Shown here piece after piece: positions 43,492-53,131 of a stretch of DNA of 56,042 nt (the stretch's first letter is position 1; each line of letters starts with the position of its first letter). Source of the stretch: Burkholderiaceae bacterium (GTDB lineage Bacteria; Pseudomonadota; Gammaproteobacteria; Burkholderiales; Burkholderiaceae_C); contig SCRU01000183.1 in assembly GCA_004323695.1 (NCBI GenBank), positions 1 through 56,042 of the forward strand. Reading direction: 5' to 3'. The notes under the pieces were generated by a model, which made no database searches, was not told where the DNA came from, and saw nothing but the letters and a program-made list of their open reading frames with translations. The position numbers and the translations under genes were made by a program.

Positions 43492-44172
43492 GTGCCGCTC
43501 TCCAGGCTGCCGAATTTTGATCCACGCCGGATCCCCGTGGATCGCGTCGATTCCGATTTGCCGGCGGTCGATGGCGAGCGGCTGCGCCCCGACGCCTTGC
43601 AGCGCCGGTTCGCGAATCCGCCGCGCTGGCAGCCGGAGTTGCTGGCGGAGAAGAGGTTCACGGACCGCGAACCGGCCCGTGCCGCGGTGCTGGTACCGGT
43701 GGTCATGCGGGCCCGGCCCACGGTGCTGCTGACCGAGCGCACCGCGCATCTGTCCAGCCATTCGGGCCAGATCGCCTTCCCGGGCGGCAAGGTCGACGCC
43801 GCCGACGCCGATGCCGCCGCCACGGCCCTGCGTGAAACCCGCGAGGAAGTCGGACTGGACGGGCGCAGTATCGAGGTGATCGGCAGCTTGCCGGTCTACG
43901 TCACCGGCAGCGCGTTCATCATCACGCCGGTGGTGGCGCTGGTGCGGCCCGGTTTTGCGCTGCACCCGAATCCGGATGAAGTGGCTGATGCATTCGAGGT
44001 GCCTCTGGAGTTTCTGATGAACCCGGCGAATCACCACCTGCAAGCGCTCGAGTGGGAGGGCATGCGCCGCGAATGGTTCTCCATGCCTTACCAGGACCAC
44101 GGCAAGGAGCGCTTCATCTGGGGCGCCACGGCCGGCATGCTGCGCAATTTCTACCGCTTTCTGTCAGCCTGA
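43492..44172 (+). CDS. NUDIX hydrolase, CoA diphosphatase type
   Basis: 226 residues from a GTG. The UPF0035 mark LLTERTAHLSSHSGQIAFPGG precedes the Nudix box GGKVDAADADAAATALRETREEVGL, whose Glu residues bind Mg. This pairing of motifs defines NudL-type enzymes that split CoA to phosphopantetheine and adenosine 3',5'-bisphosphate. The start is uncertain: ATG 43429 lies inside the rplS terminator, TTG 43474 is also in frame, and the conserved part begins at LPNFDPRRIPV, so GTG 43492 is preferred. Confidence 0.87.
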   Translation: MPLSRLPNFDPRRIPVDRVDSDLPAVDGERLRPDALQRRFANPPRWQPELLAEKRFTDREPARAAVLVPVVMRARPTVLLTERTAHLSSHSGQIAFPGGKVDAADADAAATALRETREEVGLDGRSIEVIGSLPVYVTGSAFIITPVVALVRPGFALHPNPDEVADAFEVPLEFLMNPANHHLQALEWEGMRREWFSMPYQDHGKERFIWGATAGMLRNFYRFLSA

Positions 44173-44203
44173 GGCCGTCATCCGCGCTCGCTATGATGCG
44201 CGC

Positions 44204-45190
44204 ATGAGCTTTTTTGCCGTTTTGCTGGCCCTGCTGATCGAGCAGGTTCGCCCTCTGGCGCGCGACAACCCAATTCATACAGGGCTGCGCGCCTGGGCGG
44301 GCTGGGTCAGCCGCAACTTCGATACGGGCAAGGCGCGTCATGGCTGGGTCGCGTGGAGTCTCGCCACCCTGCTGCCGTCGTTGCTGGCGCTGGGCATTCA
44401 CTGGCTGCTGGTTTGGGGGCTGGGCTGGCCCATCGCCGTGCTGTGGCATGTGGCCGTTCTCTATGTGACGCTGGGTTTTCGGCAGTTCAGTCACTACTTC
44501 ACCGATCTGCGCGACGCGCTCGACGAGGGGAACGAGGCGCGGGCCCGCGCCCTGCTGGCGCAGTGGCAGCGGGTCGATGCCGAGGACGTGCCGCGCAGCG
44601 AGATCGTGCGCCATGTGATCGAGTACTCGGTGCTGGCGGCGCATCGCCACGTGTTTGGCGTGCTGGCCTGGTATTGCGTGCTCGCGGCCCTGGGCCTGGG
44701 GCCGACCGGCGCGGTGTTCTACCGCATGAGCGAATTCGTCTCGCGCTACTGGAAGTACAAGGACAACCTGCAGAACCAGGCCGCCAGCCCCGCGTTGCAG
44801 GGTGCCGCTGCGGCCGCCTGGACGGTGGTGGACTGGCTGCCGGCGCGCTTCACGGCACTGAGTTTTGCGGTGGTGGGCAGTTTCGAGGACGCGATCGACG
44901 GCTGGCGCAACTACGCGCAGCGCTTTCCCGGCGACAACGACGGCGTCATCCTGGCCGCGACCGCCGGCGCGGTGGATGTGCGGCTCGGGGGCGAGGCCTT
45001 GCGAGCCTCGTTCGCGTCCGCTCCCAGCCCGGGCTTCGAGGCCACGGTCGATCAGGAGGACAGCGTCTCCACGCCCGGGCGCGAACCGGACGCGGCGCAC
45101 CTGCGCAGCATTGTGGGGCTGGTCTGGCGCTCGGTCGTCCTGTGGATGGTGCTGCTGGCATTGCTCACGCTGGCACGGCTCCTCGGTTGA
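44204..45190 (+). CDS. CobD/CbiB-family membrane protein
   Basis: 328 residues with several hydrophobic segments. It begins MSFFAVLLALLIEQVRPLARDNPIHTGLRAWAGWVSRNFDTG and has FRQFSHYFTDLRDALDEGN...ARALLAQWQRVDAEDVPRSEIVRHVIEYSVLAAHRHVFGVLAWY, the betaproteobacterial CbiB-like family found before hisC. CbiB proper attaches aminopropanol to cobyric acid. No other cobalamin gene is nearby, so a true cobalamin role is uncertain. Confidence 0.85.
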   Translation: MSFFAVLLALLIEQVRPLARDNPIHTGLRAWAGWVSRNFDTGKARHGWVAWSLATLLPSLLALGIHWLLVWGLGWPIAVLWHVAVLYVTLGFRQFSHYFTDLRDALDEGNEARARALLAQWQRVDAEDVPRSEIVRHVIEYSVLAAHRHVFGVLAWYCVLAALGLGPTGAVFYRMSEFVSRYWKYKDNLQNQAASPALQGAAAAAWTVVDWLPARFTALSFAVVGSFEDAIDGWRNYAQRFPGDNDGVILAATAGAVDVRLGGEALRASFASAPSPGFEATVDQEDSVSTPGREPDAAHLRSIVGLVWRSVVLWMVLLALLTLARLLG

Positions 45191-45264
45191 GGCCGCAATC
45201 TGATTGAAAATGACCCGTATCCATTTCTGAATATGAGTTTCACGCTATCAATTCAGGAATTCAC

Positions 45265-46347
45265 GTGAACCCGGAAGAGTCCTTCTGGAGCCCCGCGATC
45301 CGGAGTCTCGTGCCCTATGTGCCTGGCGAGCAGCCGAAGATTCCGGGCCTGGTCAAGCTCAACACCAACGAGAACCCGTACCCGCCATCGCCGCAGGTCG
45401 TGCAGGCCATCACGGCGGCCGCGCGGCAAGGCCTGCAACTGTACCCGGACCCGCAGGCCACCGCGCTGCGCGAGGTGCTGGCCGCGCATCATGGCATCGC
45501 TGCGGGGCAGGTGTTTGCGGGCAATGGCTCGGACGAGGTGCTCGCACATGCCTTCTTCGCGTTCTTCCGCCATGGCCGCCCGCTGCTGATGCCCGACGTT
45601 ACCTACAGCTTCTATCAGGTGTATTGCGGCCTGTACGGCATCGCCTTCGAGGCCGTGCCGCTGGATGAGCAGATGCAGATTCAGGTGGCGGATTACGCGC
45701 GCGCCGATCCGCTCGCGGTCGGCGGCGTGGTGATCGCCAACCCCAACGCGCCCACCGGCTGCGCGTTGCCGCTGGCGGCCATCGAACAGCTGCTGCAAAG
45801 CCAGCCAGGGCGCGTGGTGCTGGTGGACGAAGCCTATGTGGACTTTGGCGCTGACAGCGCCATCGGGCTGATCGATCGCTACCCGAACCTGCTGGTGGTG
45901 CAGACACTGTCCAAGGCGCGCTCGCTGGCGGGCCTGCGCGTCGGTTTCGCGGCGGGGCAGCGGCATCTGATCGCGGCGCTGGAGCGCGTGAAGGACAGCT
46001 TCAACTCCTATCCGCTCGACCGCCTCGCGCTGGCCGGCGCCGTGGCCGCGTACCAGGACCACGCGTATTTCGAGCAGACCCGCTTTGCCGTGATGCGCAG
46101 CCGCGAAGGCTTGACGCTGGCGCTCGAAGACCTGGGTTTCGAGGTGTTGCCGTCCAGCGCGAATTTCATCCTGGTGCGCCATCCGCGCCGCGATGCGGTG
46201 CTGCTCGCGCAGGCGCTGCGCGAGCGCGGCATCCTGGTGCGGCATTTCGGCTCGCCGCGGGTGGCGCAGTACCTGCGCATCAGCGTCGGTACGCCGCCGC
46301 AGTGCGAGGCGCTGGTGCAGGCGCTGGGCACGATTTTGGTGGCCTGA
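45265..46347 (+). CDS. hisC: Histidinol-phosphate aminotransferase
   Basis: 360 residues from GTG ([23 protein letters not shown]). Class II PLP aminotransferase with [13 protein letters not shown], the NPNAPTG motif, [12 protein letters not shown] and the PLP lysine in [16 protein letters not shown]. In organisms with cobalamin synthesis a HisC-like CobD/CobC makes aminopropanol phosphate, so its neighbour is of interest, but the sequence is that of HisC. It stands away from a his operon and is probably one of two hisC copies. Confidence 0.93.
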   Translation: MNPEESFWSPAIRSLVPYVPGEQPKIPGLVKLNTNENPYPPSPQVVQAITAAARQGLQLYPDPQATALREVLAAHHGIAAGQVFAGNGSDEVLAHAFFAFFRHGRPLLMPDVTYSFYQVYCGLYGIAFEAVPLDEQMQIQVADYARADPLAVGGVVIANPNAPTGCALPLAAIEQLLQSQPGRVVLVDEAYVDFGADSAIGLIDRYPNLLVVQTLSKARSLAGLRVGFAAGQRHLIAALERVKDSFNSYPLDRLALAGAVAAYQDHAYFEQTRFAVMRSREGLTLALEDLGFEVLPSSANFILVRHPRRDAVLLAQALRERGILVRHFGSPRVAQYLRISVGTPPQCEALVQALGTILVA

Positions 46348-46398
46348 ACTCACTCCATTTCCAGCTCAAGGATGGGGTACCGTCCTGGGTGAAATGCT

Positions 46399-46470
46399 GT
46401 CATTCCGGCGCAGGCGGGAATCCACCCCCGTGAATCACTGCGATGGATTCCCGGTCAAGCCGGACCCGAC
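46399..46470. repeat. REP-like intergenic element, copy 1
   Basis: Shares two exact blocks with the element at 48733-48828: GCGCAGGCGGGAATCCAC (46408-46425) and a 28-base block (46436-46463) ending GGTCAAGCCGG. The blocks are inversely related (GCGGGAATCCA / TGGATTCCCG), so it can form a long hairpin. Such elements are common between genes in betaproteobacteria. Confidence 0.8.
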
Positions 46471-46532
46471 AGAGGCGGCGCCGGGGAACGACAAACACCG
46501 GCCTTAGAAAGACAAGGGCCGCGCACTGCCGG

Positions 46533-47393
46533 CTATCCAGGCACCTGCGCCTGGTCGCATCGGACCTGAATCAGCTCGCCCCCCACGTGGCCGCCCGGCG
46601 CGTCGGACGTGCCGCCGAGCCGCATCGCGCTCAGGCATCCCCCCCAGACGCAGCCCGTGTCCAGCGACAGCACGTCGCGGCGCGCCAGCGCGCCCAGGGT
46701 GGACCAGTGGCCGAACGCGACCGTCACGTCCGCCGTCTGGCGTCCCGGCACGTCGAACCAGGGCAGGTAGCCCGCAGGCGCCGCGCCGCTGCCCTCCTTG
46801 GTGGCAAACTCCATGGCGCCCGCAGGTGTGCAAAACCGCAGGCGTGTGAGCGCATTCACGATGACCCGCAGCCGGGCCGCGCCGGCGAGCGTATCGCTCC
46901 AGGCCGCGGGCTCGTCGCCATACATCTGCTGCAGAAATTCACCCCATTCGTTGCTTTGCAGGACGGCTTCCACCTCCGCTGCAAGAGCTATGGTTCTGGA
47001 AGCGCTCCATCCAGGCAGAACACCGGCGTGCACCATCAAAAGCACCCGGTCCGCGACCGTTTCGCGCAGCGCGAGGTGCTGGTGCCGCAGCCAGTCCAGC
47101 AGGGCGGTGCGGTCGGGCGCCTGCAGCACCCCCGCCAGCGTGTCATGCCGATGCGGCTGGCGCACGCCCTGCGCGATGGCCAGCAGGTTCAGGTCGTGGT
47201 TGCCCAGCAGGCAGCGGGCCGCGCCGCCGTAGCGCCGCATGCGGCGCAGCACGCCCAGCGAATCCGGGCCCCGGTTCACCAGGTCGCCCAGCAGGTACAG
47301 GGTGTCGCGGCTCGGCGAGAAGTCGACTTTTTCCAGCAGCTGCTGCAAGGGCGCATCGCAGCCCTGCACGTCGCCAATCAAGTAAAGTGCCAT
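46533..47393 (-). CDS. apaH: Bis(5'-nucleosyl)-tetraphosphatase, symmetrical
   Basis: 286 residues. It splits Ap4A to two ADP. Calcineurin-like metal motifs YLIGDVQGCDAPLQQLL, YLLGDLVNRGPDS, LLGNHDLNLLAI, VHAGVLPGWS and FGHWSTLG are intact. The start MALYLIGDVQG at 47393 fits the family; an open frame continues another 240 codons upstream antisense to the next gene and is not coding. Confidence 0.95.
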   Translation of the reverse strand: MALYLIGDVQGCDAPLQQLLEKVDFSPSRDTLYLLGDLVNRGPDSLGVLRRMRRYGGAARCLLGNHDLNLLAIAQGVRQPHRHDTLAGVLQAPDRTALLDWLRHQHLALRETVADRVLLMVHAGVLPGWSASRTIALAAEVEAVLQSNEWGEFLQQMYGDEPAAWSDTLAGAARLRVIVNALTRLRFCTPAGAMEFATKEGSGAAPAGYLPWFDVPGRQTADVTVAFGHWSTLGALARRDVLSLDTGCVWGGCLSAMRLGGTSDAPGGHVGGELIQVRCDQAQVPG

Positions 47394-47417
47394 GGTGCTG
47401 ATTTTCCCCCCTGATTC

Positions 47418-48716
47418 ATGGATGTACTGCTGATCGCGCTGTTGACCCTGCTCAACGGCGTGTTCGCCATGTCCGAGCTGGCGCTGGCGTCCAGCCGCAA
47501 GGCACGGCTCGGGGTGATGGCCGAGGGAGGCGACAAGGGCGCGCAGGCCGCGCTGGATTTGCTGGACAACCCGACCCGGTTTCTGTCCTCGGTGCAGGTG
47601 GGCATCACCTCGATCGGCATGCTCAACGGCATCATCGGCGAGGCCGCGTTCAGCTCGGACGTCTCGGTCTGGATCCAGCACCTGGGCGTTCCCGCGGGCG
47701 CGGCGGACATCAGCGCCACAGCGCTGGTGGTGGCGGTCATTACCTTCGTCACCATCGTATTCGGCGAACTGGTGCCCAAGCGCATCGGCCAGCTCTATCC
47801 CGAAGCGGTCGCGCGCTGGGTCTCGCGTCCCATGACGTGGGTCGCCACGGGCGCCAAGCCGTTCGTGCGGCTGCTGGCCGTCAGCACGCAGGCGATCCTC
47901 AAGTTGCTGCGCGTGGACAACGCCGCGTCCCGGGCCGTGACCGAAGAAGAGATCGCGGCCAGTCTGGAGGAAGGCCTGGACGCCGGCGTGATCGAGGAGC
48001 ATGAGCACCAGATGGTGCAGAACGTGTTCCATCTGGACGACCGCCCGCTCACGTCGCTGATGGTGCCGCGCACCGATGTGGAGTGGCTCGACGCTGCGAA
48101 TACAGTAGAACAAAGTCTAGAACAAGTGGGGGCTGGAGGCGAAAACTGTTCACATTCCTGGTACCCGGTGTGCCGCGGCTCGCTGGACCATGTCGTGGGC
48201 ATCATCAGCGTGGGCCGGCTGCTGGAGCTCGGTGCCCATGCCCCCGGCACGATCGAGCCGCACGTGCTGCCGGCCGCCTTTCTGCCCGAGACCCTGAGCG
48301 GCATGGAACTGCTGGAGCAGTTTCGTGCCAAGTCGGGCCGCCTGGTGTTCGTGGTGGACGAATACGGCGTGGTGCAGGGCCTCATGACCCCGCGCGACCT
48401 GCTCGAGGCCATCACGGGCGAACTCCAGCCGGTCGCGCAGGACGAAGCCTGGGCCGTGCTGCGCGAAGACGGCTCCTGGCTGCTCGACGGCCTGATGCCG
48501 GTGAGCGAGCTCAAGATCCGGCTCGATATTCGTGAATTACCCGAAGAAGACCGGGGCCGCTACAACACCGTGGCCGGATTATTGATGTCGGTTTCCGGCC
48601 AGTTGCCCGTCACGGGCGAGCGCATCGAATGCGCCGGCTGGATATTCGAGGTGGTGGATCTCGACGGCAAGCGGATTGACAAAGTGCTGGCCACGGAAAT
48701 ACCCGCCGCGCCTTGA
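47418..48716 (+). CDS. CorC/HlyC-type membrane protein (CNNM + CBS domains)
   Basis: 432 residues. An N-terminal CNNM (DUF21) membrane region (LLIALLTLLNGVFAMSELALASSRKARL...FVTIVFGELVPKRIGQLYPE) is followed by two CBS domains (FHLDDRPLTSLMVPRTDVEWLDA; VFVVDEYGVVQGLMTPRDLLEAITGE) and a CorC_HlyC domain. The family is linked to Mg/Co homeostasis. Between WLDAANTVE and the conserved HSWYPVCRG the protein has QSLEQVGAGGENCS, whose DNA is AT-richer than the rest and may be an in-frame repeat remnant. Confidence 0.92.
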   Translation: MDVLLIALLTLLNGVFAMSELALASSRKARLGVMAEGGDKGAQAALDLLDNPTRFLSSVQVGITSIGMLNGIIGEAAFSSDVSVWIQHLGVPAGAADISATALVVAVITFVTIVFGELVPKRIGQLYPEAVARWVSRPMTWVATGAKPFVRLLAVSTQAILKLLRVDNAASRAVTEEEIAASLEEGLDAGVIEEHEHQMVQNVFHLDDRPLTSLMVPRTDVEWLDAANTVEQSLEQVGAGGENCSHSWYPVCRGSLDHVVGIISVGRLLELGAHAPGTIEPHVLPAAFLPETLSGMELLEQFRAKSGRLVFVVDEYGVVQGLMTPRDLLEAITGELQPVAQDEAWAVLREDGSWLLDGLMPVSELKIRLDIRELPEEDRGRYNTVAGLLMSVSGQLPVTGERIECAGWIFEVVDLDGKRIDKVLATEIPAAP

Positions 48717-48732
48717 TTGATGCGCGCCACCC

Positions 48733-48828
48733 GTCATTCCCGGCCCCCTTTCTTGTTATTCCCGCGCAGGCGGGAATCCACTCCCGCAGACTCACTGCGA
48801 TGGATTCCCGGTCAAGCCGGGAATGACA
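48733..48828. repeat. REP-like intergenic element, copy 2
   Basis: The longer copy. It has GTCATTCCCGG at one end and CCGGGAATGAC at the other, so the ends are inverted, plus the two inner blocks shared with copy 1 (48764-48781 and 48793-48820). It sits between the CorC-type and H-NS-like genes. Confidence 0.85.
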
Positions 48829-48856
48829 AATGGAGATAATCCCCCTCTGCCCAAAA

Positions 48857-48882
48857 ATCTGAAATCCATTTCAATTTCAGAT
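48857..48882. promoter_or_regulatory. 9-bp inverted repeat in the promoter of the H-NS-like gene
   Basis: ATCTGAAAT, 8 bases, ATTTCAGAT, overlapping a -10-like GATAAT (48879-48884). It starts 85 bases before the coding region. It could be an operator, perhaps for autoregulation. Confidence 0.4.
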
Positions 48883-48941
48883 AATATCGGGGGTCCGGCT
48901 TAATCAAATCGAAACTTCACTTTTATTGGGAAACATAATCC

Positions 48942-49232
48942 ATGTCCAGTTACAAAGAACTCCTGAAACAGCGGGAAGCCCTTGAGCAGCAAATCAAGGA
49001 TGCCCGTCAACGCGAAATTGCCCAGGCGGTCGCCCAGGTACGCGGCCTCGTTGCGGAATTTGGCCTGACCGCCAAAGACGTATTTTCCTCGGGCAAGGCG
49101 CGCAGCGGCGCAACCCATGCCAAGGTCGCCGCGAAATACCGCAATCCGGCCACGGGCGACACCTGGACCGGGCGCGGCAAGCCGCCGAAGTGGATTCAGG
49201 GCCAGGACCGGGCCAAATTCGTGATTGGTTGA
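48942..49232 (+). CDS. H-NS family nucleoid-associated protein
   Basis: 96 residues. The N-terminal coiled coil MSSYKELLKQREALEQQIKDARQREIAQAVAQVRGLVAEFGL oligomerises, and the C-terminal AT-binding domain is YRNPATGDTWTGRGKPPKWI, with the TWTGRGKPPKW hook used by H-NS proteins to read the minor groove. It binds and silences AT-rich DNA. It is a candidate silencer of AT-rich accessory DNA such as the 7.6 kb intergenic core, by inference only. Confidence 0.94.
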   Translation: MSSYKELLKQREALEQQIKDARQREIAQAVAQVRGLVAEFGLTAKDVFSSGKARSGATHAKVAAKYRNPATGDTWTGRGKPPKWIQGQDRAKFVIG

Positions 49233-49249
49233 TTTCGCTGCGATTCGGT

Positions 49250-49278
49250 GAATCCGGCGGCTGCCGGATTCGAATTTT
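49250..49278 (+). terminator. Terminator after the H-NS-like gene
   Basis: GAATCCGGC, GGCT, GCCGGATTC, then GAATTTTG. The T-run is short, so moderate confidence. The remaining bases up to 49470 hold no gene I can see. Confidence 0.65.
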
Positions 49279-49470
49279 GTCGGCGCTGCAAAATCTATTC
49301 GCGTATCGCACTTCGCAATTCAGGCGCGCTCGATTGAGTTTCCGCTGATTTTTAGGATCACGCCTGCATATTGCCTGGCGGCGGGCGGCGGGCGGCGGTC
49401 AAGCCGGCAACCAGGACTGCCGCGCGCGGCAGGATGATACGGTTGACCGGTTGCGCCTTCCAATTCCCAG

Positions 49471-50256
49471 ATGTTCTACATCTCCAAACTCCTGTCTTTT
49501 GCCGTGCAGCCGCTCACCTGGGTGGGCGTGCTGTTTGCGTTGGCCCTGCTTTGCGTCCCGAGCAGGCGCGCTCTGGGCTTGAAACTGGGATGGGCCGCGC
49601 TGGCGCTGCTGGTGCTGCTGGGCTGGCAGCCACTGCCCGACGCGCTACTGCGCAGCCTGGAATCACGCTACCCGGCGCCGGCCTGGGCCGCGTTGCCATC
49701 GGCCCCTGAATGGCAGCGCTATGCCGGCATCGTCGTTCTGGGCGGCGCGCTGCGGCCGTCCTGGGTGCGTGCGGGCAACGGCCAGGTAGCGCTCAATGGC
49801 GCGGCTGAGCGTATGACGACACCCGTGGTACTGATGCGCCAGCATCCGCAGTTGCGCCTCCTTTTCACTGGCGGTGAGGGCGAGTTGCACACCACCGGCG
49901 AGCCCGAGGCGGTGCAGGCCCGTGAATTCTTCGAGAGTATGGGCGTGCCGTCGGGCCGCATGCAGTTTGAGGCTGCCGCGCGTACGACCTACGAGAACGC
50001 CGTGTTCAGCGCGGCACTGCCGGGGGTCGACAAGTCGCGTCCGTGGTTGCTGGTCACGTCTGCTTGGCACATGCCGCGCGCGCTGGCCACTTTCCGCGCC
50101 GACGGCTGGAACGCAACGCCCTATCCTGTCGATTACCGAACCGGCACGGACACGCCATGGACCCGGTATTCCTTGGCCAAGAGCGTGTGGCGCTGGCAGC
50201 TTGCGTTGCACGAGTGGATAGGCTTGCTGGCGTACCGTGTCGTGGGGCGCGCCTGA
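49471..50256 (+). CDS. YdcF/ElyC-like DUF218 membrane protein
   Basis: 261 residues. Two N-terminal membrane segments (LLSFAVQPLTWVGVLFALALL, LGWAALALLVLLGW) and a DUF218 domain with YAGIVVLGGALRP, LLFTGGEGELHTTGEPEAVQAREFFESMG, RTTYENAVFSAAL and WLLVTSAWHMPRALATFRADGW. ElyC acts in envelope and enterobacterial-common-antigen or peptidoglycan lipid-carrier homeostasis. Exact role here unknown. Confidence 0.9.
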   Translation: MFYISKLLSFAVQPLTWVGVLFALALLCVPSRRALGLKLGWAALALLVLLGWQPLPDALLRSLESRYPAPAWAALPSAPEWQRYAGIVVLGGALRPSWVRAGNGQVALNGAAERMTTPVVLMRQHPQLRLLFTGGEGELHTTGEPEAVQAREFFESMGVPSGRMQFEAAARTTYENAVFSAALPGVDKSRPWLLVTSAWHMPRALATFRADGWNATPYPVDYRTGTDTPWTRYSLAKSVWRWQLALHEWIGLLAYRVVGRA

Positions 50257-50272
50257 GCGCGGCGGCGGCTCG

Positions 50273-51502
50273 CTACCCCGCCACGGCCCGGCCGATCTCG
50301 GGCCAGCGGTGGTGCAGAAAGACCCACGCCACCAGTCCCACGCACATCATCAGCAGCGACGCCGTCGCCAGTGCCACGGTGGAATGCATCACCAGCGGCG
50401 CGATCACGCCGGCCACCACGCCGTTCGCGGTCGAGGCGATAAAGGCTTGCAGCGACGAGGCCATGCCGCGACGCTCGGGGTACAGGTCCAGCACCAGCAG
50501 GGTCACCACGGGCACCATCAGGGCCCAGCCCAGCGAAAACACCACGATCGGCGCGATGGCCCAGGACGCATTCGCCTTGAACAGCAGGTTGGCGACCAGG
50601 TTGAGCACCCCGACCGCCAGCATGATGACGAAGCCGTGGCGGATCTGCCGCTTGGGCGCGATCTTGCCGGCGAGCCGCCCGCTGAGCCAGGCGCCGGCCA
50701 TGATGCCGGCAATGTTCGGCAGGAAGAACCAGTAGAACTCGGTCGGGGCCAATGCCAGATGCACGCCCAGGAACACCGGCGCCGCCAGCACGTACAGGAA
50801 CATGCCGTTGAACGGCACGCCGCTGGCCAGTGACAGCAACAAAAAGCGCGGGCTGCTGCCCAGCTGCCAGTAGCCGCGCAGCAGATGCCGCACGTTGAAC
50901 GGCTGGCGCTGGCTGACGTGCAGCGTCTCGGGCAGCAACTTGAAGTTGGCGATCCACAGAATGATGCCGACCGCGACCAGGAACCAGAAGATGCTGTGCC
51001 AGCCTGCGTTGACAAACAGCCAGCCGCCCAGGATGGGCGCGATCGCCGGGGCCACGCCGAAGTAGATGGTCACCTGGCTCATCACCTGCTGGGCCCGCGC
51101 GGGCGGGAACATGTCGCGGATCACCGCGCGCGACACGACGATGCCCGAGCCGGTGGACAGGCCCTGAACAGCGCGGAAGAAGACCAGGTGCCCGATGTTC
51201 TGCGACAGCGCGCAGCCGACCGAGGCCACGGTGAACACCACCAGGCCCCACAGCACCACGGGCCGGCGCCCGAAGCTGTCGGCCAGCGCGCCGTGGAACA
51301 GGTTCATGAAGGCGTAGCCGAACAGGTAGGCCGACAGCGTCTGCTGCATTTCGACCGGCGTGGCGCCCAGCGACTGCCCGATTCCCGCAAACGCGGGGAT
51401 GTAGGTGTCGATCGAAAACGGCCCCAGCATGCCCAGCACCGCCAGCAGGGCCGCCAGCGCCCAGTGCGGGGCGCGCCAGAGTTGCTTGGCGTCAGGATTC
51501 AT
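50273..51502 (-). CDS. Bcr/CflA-type MFS drug efflux transporter
   Basis: 409 residues, 12 membrane segments. The start [73 protein letters not shown] contains MFS motif A ([11 protein letters not shown]), and [24 protein letters not shown] is the Bcr/CflA signature. Exports drugs such as bicyclomycin or chloramphenicol in relatives. It converges with the ydcF-like gene, 16 bp apart. Confidence 0.93.
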   Translation of the reverse strand: MNPDAKQLWRAPHWALAALLAVLGMLGPFSIDTYIPAFAGIGQSLGATPVEMQQTLSAYLFGYAFMNLFHGALADSFGRRPVVLWGLVVFTVASVGCALSQNIGHLVFFRAVQGLSTGSGIVVSRAVIRDMFPPARAQQVMSQVTIYFGVAPAIAPILGGWLFVNAGWHSIFWFLVAVGIILWIANFKLLPETLHVSQRQPFNVRHLLRGYWQLGSSPRFLLLSLASGVPFNGMFLYVLAAPVFLGVHLALAPTEFYWFFLPNIAGIMAGAWLSGRLAGKIAPKRQIRHGFVIMLAVGVLNLVANLLFKANASWAIAPIVVFSLGWALMVPVVTLLVLDLYPERRGMASSLQAFIASTANGVVAGVIAPLVMHSTVALATASLLMMCVGLVAWVFLHHRWPEIGRAVAG

Positions 51503-51664
51503 GAGGGGATTTTTTTGCAGGATGGCGGGGCGCCCGCCGATTATGGGGGGTTTGCCGGCTGCGCCGCGAAGTCATTGTCGTGCGCGCAAAGGGCCGCGTC
51601 TCACGCGGGGAAGCGGTGCGGTGCAAAATGCAGGGTTGTCCCTAACGTTTCACCGAGGAATTTC

Positions 51665-53104
51665 ATGACTTATCCCAACACGCAGCTCTTTATCGACGGT
51701 CAATGGCAGGACGCCGCCGACGGCCGCACTCTGGCGGTCTTCAACCCGGCCACGGGCCGCGAGATCGGCCGTGTTGCACACGCGGGCATCGCGGATCTGG
51801 ACCGCGCTCTCGCGGCGGCGCAAAAGGGCTTCGAGAAATGGCGTGACGTGCCCGCCGCCGAGCGCGCGAAGATCATGCGCAAGGCCGCCGCGCTGATGCG
51901 CGAGCGTGCCGGCGACATCGCCGCCATGCTGACCCAGGAACAGGGCAAACCGCTGGTCGAGGCCAGGGGCGAAGCCATGGCATCGGGCGACATCATTGAC
52001 TGGTTTGCCGACGAGGGCCAGCGCGTGTACGGGCGCATCGTGCCTTCGCGCTACAACATTAGCCATCGCCAGATGGTGCTGAAGGACCCGGTCGGCGTCG
52101 TCGCCGCGTTCACGCCCTGGAACTTCCCGATCAACCAGGTGGTGCGCAAGATGGCCGCCGCGCTGGCCACCGGCTGCGCGATGATCGTGAAGGCGCCCGA
52201 GGAGACGCCGGCCGCGCCGGCCGCGCTGATTCGCGCTTTCGCCGACGCGGGCCTGCCGGCCGGCGTGCTCGGCCTGGTGTACGGCTCGCCCGCCGAAATC
52301 TCCAACTACCTGATTCCGCACCCGGTCGTGCGCAAGATCACCTTTACGGGCTCCACGCCCGTGGGCAAGCAGCTGGCCGCGCTCGCCGGCCAGCACATGA
52401 AGCGCGTGACGATGGAGCTGGGCGGCCACGCGCCGGTGATCGTCTGCGAGGACGCGGACATTGCGTTGGCCGTGAAGGCCGCGGGGGGCGCCAAGTTCCG
52501 CAACGCCGGCCAGGTCTGCATCGCGCCCACGCGCTTTTTGGTGCACGAGAGCGTGAAGGCCGAGTTTGCGCAGGCGCTGGTCAAGCACGCCGCCTCGCTC
52601 AAGGTGGGTGACGGCCTGACGGAAGGCATCCAGATGGGCCCGCTGGCGAATCCGCGGCGCCTGACCGCCATGGCCGAGTTCACGCAGGATGCCATCAAGC
52701 AGGGCGCGCAGGTGGCCCATGGCGGTGCGCGCATTGGCGACGAGGGCAATTTCTGGCAACCCACGGTGCTGACCGACGTGCCGCTGGGCGCCAAGGTGTT
52801 CAATGACGAGCCGTTCGGCCCGATGGCGGCCATTCGCGGCTTCAACACACTGGACGAGGCGATTGCCGAGTCCAACCGCCTGGCGTATGGACTCGCGGGC
52901 TACGCGTTCACGCGCTCGCTGAAGAACGCCGACCTGCTTGCCCGGCGTGTGGAGGTGGGCATGCTGTGGCTGAACATGCCGGCCATGCCTTCGGCCGAGA
53001 TGCCGTTCGGCGGCCTCAAGGACTCGGGCTATGGCTCCGAGGGCGGCCCGGAGGCCATGGAGGCGTACCTGAACACGCGCGCGGTGACCATCGCGAACGT
53101 CTGA
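51665..53104 (+). CDS. NAD-dependent succinate-semialdehyde dehydrogenase
   Basis: 479 residues, aldehyde dehydrogenase superfamily. The catalytic Cys is in [12 protein letters not shown], the general base Glu in [12 protein letters not shown], and the cofactor segment is [15 protein letters not shown]; the N-terminal [23 protein letters not shown] is of the GabD-type. The Lys/Pro-rich region [11 protein letters not shown] differs from the usual KPAEETPL, matching the clade that acts on succinate or similar semialdehydes. No gab genes are near, so the exact substrate is uncertain. Confidence 0.88.
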   Translation: MTYPNTQLFIDGQWQDAADGRTLAVFNPATGREIGRVAHAGIADLDRALAAAQKGFEKWRDVPAAERAKIMRKAAALMRERAGDIAAMLTQEQGKPLVEARGEAMASGDIIDWFADEGQRVYGRIVPSRYNISHRQMVLKDPVGVVAAFTPWNFPINQVVRKMAAALATGCAMIVKAPEETPAAPAALIRAFADAGLPAGVLGLVYGSPAEISNYLIPHPVVRKITFTGSTPVGKQLAALAGQHMKRVTMELGGHAPVIVCEDADIALAVKAAGGAKFRNAGQVCIAPTRFLVHESVKAEFAQALVKHAASLKVGDGLTEGIQMGPLANPRRLTAMAEFTQDAIKQGAQVAHGGARIGDEGNFWQPTVLTDVPLGAKVFNDEPFGPMAAIRGFNTLDEAIAESNRLAYGLAGYAFTRSLKNADLLARRVEVGMLWLNMPAMPSAEMPFGGLKDSGYGSEGGPEAMEAYLNTRAVTIANV

Positions 53105-53131
53105 CCGCGGTCCGGGCCTGCGCCCGTTCGT

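Noticed and set aside
47394-48113. Upstream extension of the apaH frame by about 240 codons
   Set aside because: It runs antisense through the CorC-type gene, and the ApaH family starts at MALYLIGDVQG.
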